From: Terrimesophilobacter sp044508495 | Lineage (GTDB): Bacteria; Actinomycetota; Actinomycetes; Actinomycetales; Microbacteriaceae | DNA: 23,352 bases | Assembly (NCBI GenBank): GCA_044508495.1 | Contig: JBIQHP010000025.1 | Span: forward strand, 1-23,352 | Reading direction: 5' to 3' | Shown here: positions 21,078 to 23,352 of the stretch, piece by piece | Numbering within the stretch: the first letter of the stretch is position 1 | How the letters are laid out: the number at the start of each line of letters is the position of its first letter | Program-made: the position numbers and the translations under genes | The notes under the pieces: model-generated | Database searches by the model: none | What the model was told of the DNA's origin: nothing | Seen by the model: only the letters and a program-made list of their open reading frames with translations

Positions 21078-21509
21078 ATGTTCCTTGGCACCTACGCCCC
21101 CAAGCTCGACGACAAGGGCCGCATCATCCTCCCGGCGAAGTTCTGGGACGAGCTCGAGGCCGGCATCGTCGTGACCCGCGGCCAGGAGCGCTGCCTCGTC
21201 GTCTACAGCACCCGCGAGTTCGCGGAGCTGCACGAGAAGATCCGGCAGGCTCCGGCGACGAGCAAGAAGTCCCGCGACTACCTGCGGCTGTTCCTCTCCG
21301 GCGCCCACTCCGAGGTGCCCGACAAGCAGCACCGGGTGACGATCCCGGCGCTCCTGCGCGCCTATGCGGGCCTCGACCGCGAGCTCACCGTCATCGGCGC
21401 GGGCAATCACGCCGAGATCTGGGACACCCAGGCGTGGGACGAGTACTACGCCGAGCAGGAGAGCAGCTTCTCCGACATCGCAGAGGAGGTGATCCCGGGG
21501 CTCTTCTAG
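21078..21509 (+). CDS. mraZ: Transcriptional regulator MraZ
   Basis: A 143-residue protein with two SpoVT/AbrB-like half domains: DDKGRIILPAKFWDEL (residues 11-26) and DKQHRVTIPALLRAYAGL (82-99). MraZ forms ring-shaped oligomers, binds repeats upstream of its own gene and controls the division and cell wall cluster. The start FLGTYAPKLDDKGR is characteristic. ATG 21078 has GGGGGTGG about 8 nt upstream. It is the first gene of the cluster and is separated from rsmH by 108 bp containing two inverted repeats, an unusually structured gap. Confidence 0.97.
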   Translation: MFLGTYAPKLDDKGRIILPAKFWDELEAGIVVTRGQERCLVVYSTREFAELHEKIRQAPATSKKSRDYLRLFLSGAHSEVPDKQHRVTIPALLRAYAGLDRELTVIGAGNHAEIWDTQAWDEYYAEQESSFSDIAEEVIPGLF

Positions 21510-21529
21510 CTCCCGGTTCCTGACTCCCA

Positions 21530-21542
21530 GCCGACCGTCGGC
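21530..21542 (+). repeat. Short palindrome after mraZ
   Basis: GCCGAC-C-GTCGGC is a perfect 6+1+6 palindrome 20 bp after the mraZ stop. As RNA it would form a small hairpin; no T-tract follows, so it is not a standard terminator. It may be a processing or stability element. Confidence 0.4.
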
Positions 21543-21564
21543 CCTGACACACTTCCCCGGTGCC

Positions 21565-21613
21565 AGGTCCGGTGCGGATGGGGATCAGGAGGCGGGATCC
21601 TCGCACCGGACCT
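21565..21613 (+). promoter_or_regulatory. Perfect 12-bp inverted repeat abutting the rsmH start codon (candidate RNA control element)
   Basis: AGGTCCGGTGCG (21565-21576) and CGCACCGGACCT (21602-21613) are exact reverse complements with a 25-nt loop; the stem can extend by GAT/ATC after a small bulge. The loop contains AGGAGG (21587-21592), a perfect Shine-Dalgarno sequence but 25 nt from the ATG. CCTCCT (21611-21616) next to the ATG can pair with it instead. CCGGTGC also occurs once more upstream (21557-21563), offering a competing 5' arm. Confidence 0.6.
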
Positions 21614-21617
21614 CCTC

Positions 21618-22601
21618 ATGACAGCTCACCAGGACAGCGCGCGCGAAACGCGGGCGGATCGCATCCACCGCCCGGTCATGCTCGAGCGCACCCTCGAGCT
21701 CCTCGCCCCGGCGCTCGAGCGGCCGGGCGCCGTGCTCGTGGATGCGACGCTCGGCATGGCGGGGCACGCGGAGGCCTTCCTCGCGCGCTTCCCGGGACTC
21801 GTGCTCGTCGGCATCGACCGGGACCCGGACGCCCTCGCGATCGCGGGGGAGCGGCTCGCGCCGTTCGAGGGGCGGACCCATCTCGTGCACGCGGTCTACG
21901 ACGAGCTCGCCGAGGTGCTCGATCGCCTCGGCATCGCCGCCGTCTCCGGGGTGCTCTTCGACCTCGGCGTCTCCTCGCTGCAACTCGACCGCGCGGAGCG
22001 GGGCTTCTCCTATTCGCAGGATGCCCCGCTCGACATGCGCATGGACAAGACCTCGCCGCTCACCGCGGAGCGCATCCTCGCGGAGTACGACGAGGACGAC
22101 CTGCGCCGGATTCTCTGGCGGTACGGCGAGGAGAGGCTCGCGCCGCGCTACGCGAGGCGCATCGTCGAGTCCCGCGCGTCCGCGCGGCTCGTGCGCTCGG
22201 CGCAGCTCGTCGATCTCATCGACGCGGCGACCCCGGCGGCCGCGCGGCGCACCGGTCATCCGGCCAAGCGCGTGTTCCAGGCGCTGCGCATCGAGGTCAA
22301 CGGAGAGCTCGCGGCCCTCGAACGCGCGATCCCCGCCGCGATCGAGGCCGTCGACCCGGGTGGGCGGATCGTCGTGCTGGCCTACCAGTCGCTCGAGGAC
22401 CGTATCGTCAAGCAGGCCTTCGCGGAGGGCTCGTCGTCCACGGCGCCCGCCGGGCTTCCCGTCGAGCTTCCGGAACACCGCCCGGTGCTCCGCCTGCTCG
22501 TCCGCGGAGCCGAGAAGGCCGGCGCGGCGGAGCTCGCGGCAAACCCCCGTTCCGCCCCGGTGCGCCTGCGCGCGGTCGAACGCGTGAGGAGGGCGGCATG
22601 A
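21618..22601 (+). CDS. rsmH: 16S rRNA (cytosine(1402)-N4)-methyltransferase RsmH (MraW)
   Basis: A 327-residue AdoMet-dependent enzyme that N4-methylates C1402 of 16S rRNA in the P site. The N-terminal HRPVMLERTLELL block, motif I VDATLGMAGHAEAFL (residues 41-55), GIDRDPDALAIA, GVLFDLGVSSLQLD, RGFSYSQDAPLDMRMD, KRVFQALRIEVNGEL and ALERAIPAAIEA are all typical. In motif I, Ala replaces the more usual Gly before His (GMAGH). ATG 21618 is needed to keep the HRPVML block, yet no ribosome binding site is at normal distance; the bases before it are pyrimidine-rich (CCTCCTC) and belong to a 12-bp inverted repeat. Its stop overlaps the ftsL start (ATGA). Confidence 0.96.
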   Translation: MTAHQDSARETRADRIHRPVMLERTLELLAPALERPGAVLVDATLGMAGHAEAFLARFPGLVLVGIDRDPDALAIAGERLAPFEGRTHLVHAVYDELAEVLDRLGIAAVSGVLFDLGVSSLQLDRAERGFSYSQDAPLDMRMDKTSPLTAERILAEYDEDDLRRILWRYGEERLAPRYARRIVESRASARLVRSAQLVDLIDAATPAAARRTGHPAKRVFQALRIEVNGELAALERAIPAAIEAVDPGGRIVVLAYQSLEDRIVKQAFAEGSSSTAPAGLPVELPEHRPVLRLLVRGAEKAGAAELAANPRSAPVRLRAVERVRRAA

Positions 22602-23173
22602 GCGCCATCGCCGCGATGAGCACGGCCGGCCGCCTCGCCGAGGCGCCCGCCCGGCGCCACATCGAGATCGCCCCGACCCGCTCTCAGAGAAGGGCCCGCC
22701 CGCGTGCCGTCTACGCGCTCGTGACCGTCGCGGGGCTCTTCGCGATCCTCGTGGCCCAGCTTCTCCTGAGCATCGTCGTCTCGGAGGGCGCGTACCAGAT
22801 CTCCGGCCTCCAGCAGGAGCAGCGCGAGCTCGCGCGCGACCAGCAGGTCCTCTCCGAGGAGCTGCAGGTGCTCGAGTCCCCGCAGCATCTCGCCGCGAAC
22901 GCGGAGGCGCTCGGCATGGTGAACAACTCGAGCACGGCCTATCTCCGGCTGGCCGACGGGGCCGTGCTCGGCGTCCCGGTCGCCGCCAAGGCCTCCGACG
23001 GTCTCCGCCTGGGTTCCGACGGCGGCCCGCTCGTCCCGAACCGGCTGCTCGACGGCGTTCCGGTGGCCTCCGTCACCTCCTCGCAGACCGCCGAGACCGC
23101 GTCGGAGGCCCCCTCCGCCGTCGGGCCGGCAGCGTCGAGCCCGCAGGGGCTTCCGTCCCCGATCACCCGCTGA
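22598..23173 (+). CDS. ftsL: FtsL-like septum protein
   Basis: A 191-residue bitopic membrane protein in the ftsL position between rsmH and ftsI. A basic cytoplasmic N-terminus (1-37) is followed by one membrane span (about 39-61, YALVTVAGLFAILVAQLLL), a short coiled coil (62-96, LQQEQRELARDQQVLSEELQ), then PQHLAANAEALGMV, typical of FtsL/DivIC proteins. The last ~70 residues are Ser/Ala/Pro-rich and probably disordered, making it longer than E. coli FtsL (121 residues). In the divisome FtsL works with FtsB and FtsQ to activate FtsW-FtsI. ATG 22598 overlaps the rsmH stop (ATGA) and has AGGAGG 6 nt upstream. Confidence 0.87.
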   Translation: MSAIAAMSTAGRLAEAPARRHIEIAPTRSQRRARPRAVYALVTVAGLFAILVAQLLLSIVVSEGAYQISGLQQEQRELARDQQVLSEELQVLESPQHLAANAEALGMVNNSSTAYLRLADGAVLGVPVAAKASDGLRLGSDGGPLVPNRLLDGVPVASVTSSQTAETASEAPSAVGPAASSPQGLPSPITR

Positions 23174-23199
23174 ACCGACGCCGGCAAAGGAGCCAGACA

Positions 23200-23352
23200 G
23201 TGACCCATGAGCGAGCATCCCGCCGCCGGCTCGCGATCGCGGTTCTGCTGACGTTCGCGATCGTCGGCGTCTTCGCGGTGCGGCTCGTCGACATCCAGCT
23301 CGTGCGGGCGGCGGAGCTCAACGCGCAGTCGCTCGACAAGCGCGCGATCGAG
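23200..23352 (+). CDS. ftsI: Division transpeptidase FtsI / PBP (5' end only)
   Basis: The first 51 codons of a penicillin-binding protein run off the right edge. A short basic stretch (MTHERASRRR) precedes a membrane span (LAIAVLLTFAIVGVFAVRLV) and the typical RLVDIQLVRAAELNAQSLDKR that begins the periplasmic part of FtsI/PbpB. GTG 23200 has AAAGGAG about 8 nt upstream, 26 bp after the ftsL stop. The catalytic transpeptidase domain is not in the window, so the identity rests on the N-terminus and gene order mraZ-rsmH-ftsL-ftsI. Confidence 0.88.
   Translation, partial: MTHERASRRRLAIAVLLTFAIVGVFAVRLVDIQLVRAAELNAQSLDKRAIE

Overview
The window is a chromosomal segment of a high-GC actinobacterium, most likely a member of the Microbacteriaceae. 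GTG starts are frequent, -10 elements of the TANNNT type sit 6-8 nt from several starts, and both halves of the window match gene neighbourhoods known from Mycobacterium and Corynebacterium. No plasmid, phage, insertion sequence, CRISPR array, tRNA or rRNA is visible. The DNA is densely coding, no gene-free gap exceeds 300 bases, and both edges cut a gene.

Left part (1-4790). A truncated DUF2877/AllH-like gene is divergent from a PucR-type purine-catabolism regulator, which suggests the edge of an allantoin/purine degradation locus. Then follows a co-directional run of four genes: a CDP-alcohol phosphatidyltransferase, a GarA/OdhI FHA protein, an FtsR-type MerR regulator and a second MerR regulator like Rv1830. 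It is a compact version of the mycobacterial Rv1822-Rv1830 neighbourhood, which couples 2-oxoglutarate metabolism to growth and division.

Middle part (4791-11183). A ParA-family ATPase with a Pro/Glu/Gln-rich tail faces a complete pyruvate carboxylase. This is followed by an orphan EspI-like (type VII secretion-associated) P-loop ATPase and a peptide deformylase.

Right part (11182-23352). The genes follow, with gaps, the order of the M. tuberculosis block from fadD15 (Rv2187) to pbpB (Rv2163c): FadD15-like acyl-CoA ligase, PlsC-like acyltransferase, class II DAHP synthase, PASTA-bearing Ser/Thr kinase, a three-LysM wall hydrolase, Rv2175c-like DNA-binding protein, polyprenyl diphosphate synthase, DUF3040 membrane protein, then the start of the division and cell wall cluster mraZ-rsmH-ftsL-ftsI. 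The theme is envelope precursor supply (phospholipid, isoprenoid, acyl chains), wall sensing by kinase, and septum building.

No wholly new system is evident. The most interesting material is regulatory: recurrent leaderless promoters, a period-9 GTGA repeat resembling an MtrA box before the LysM hydrolase, two oppositely oriented period-10 GTGGAG clusters at mraZ, a perfect 12-bp inverted repeat against the rsmH start codon, and palindromes in the DAHP synthase leader and in the second MerR leader.
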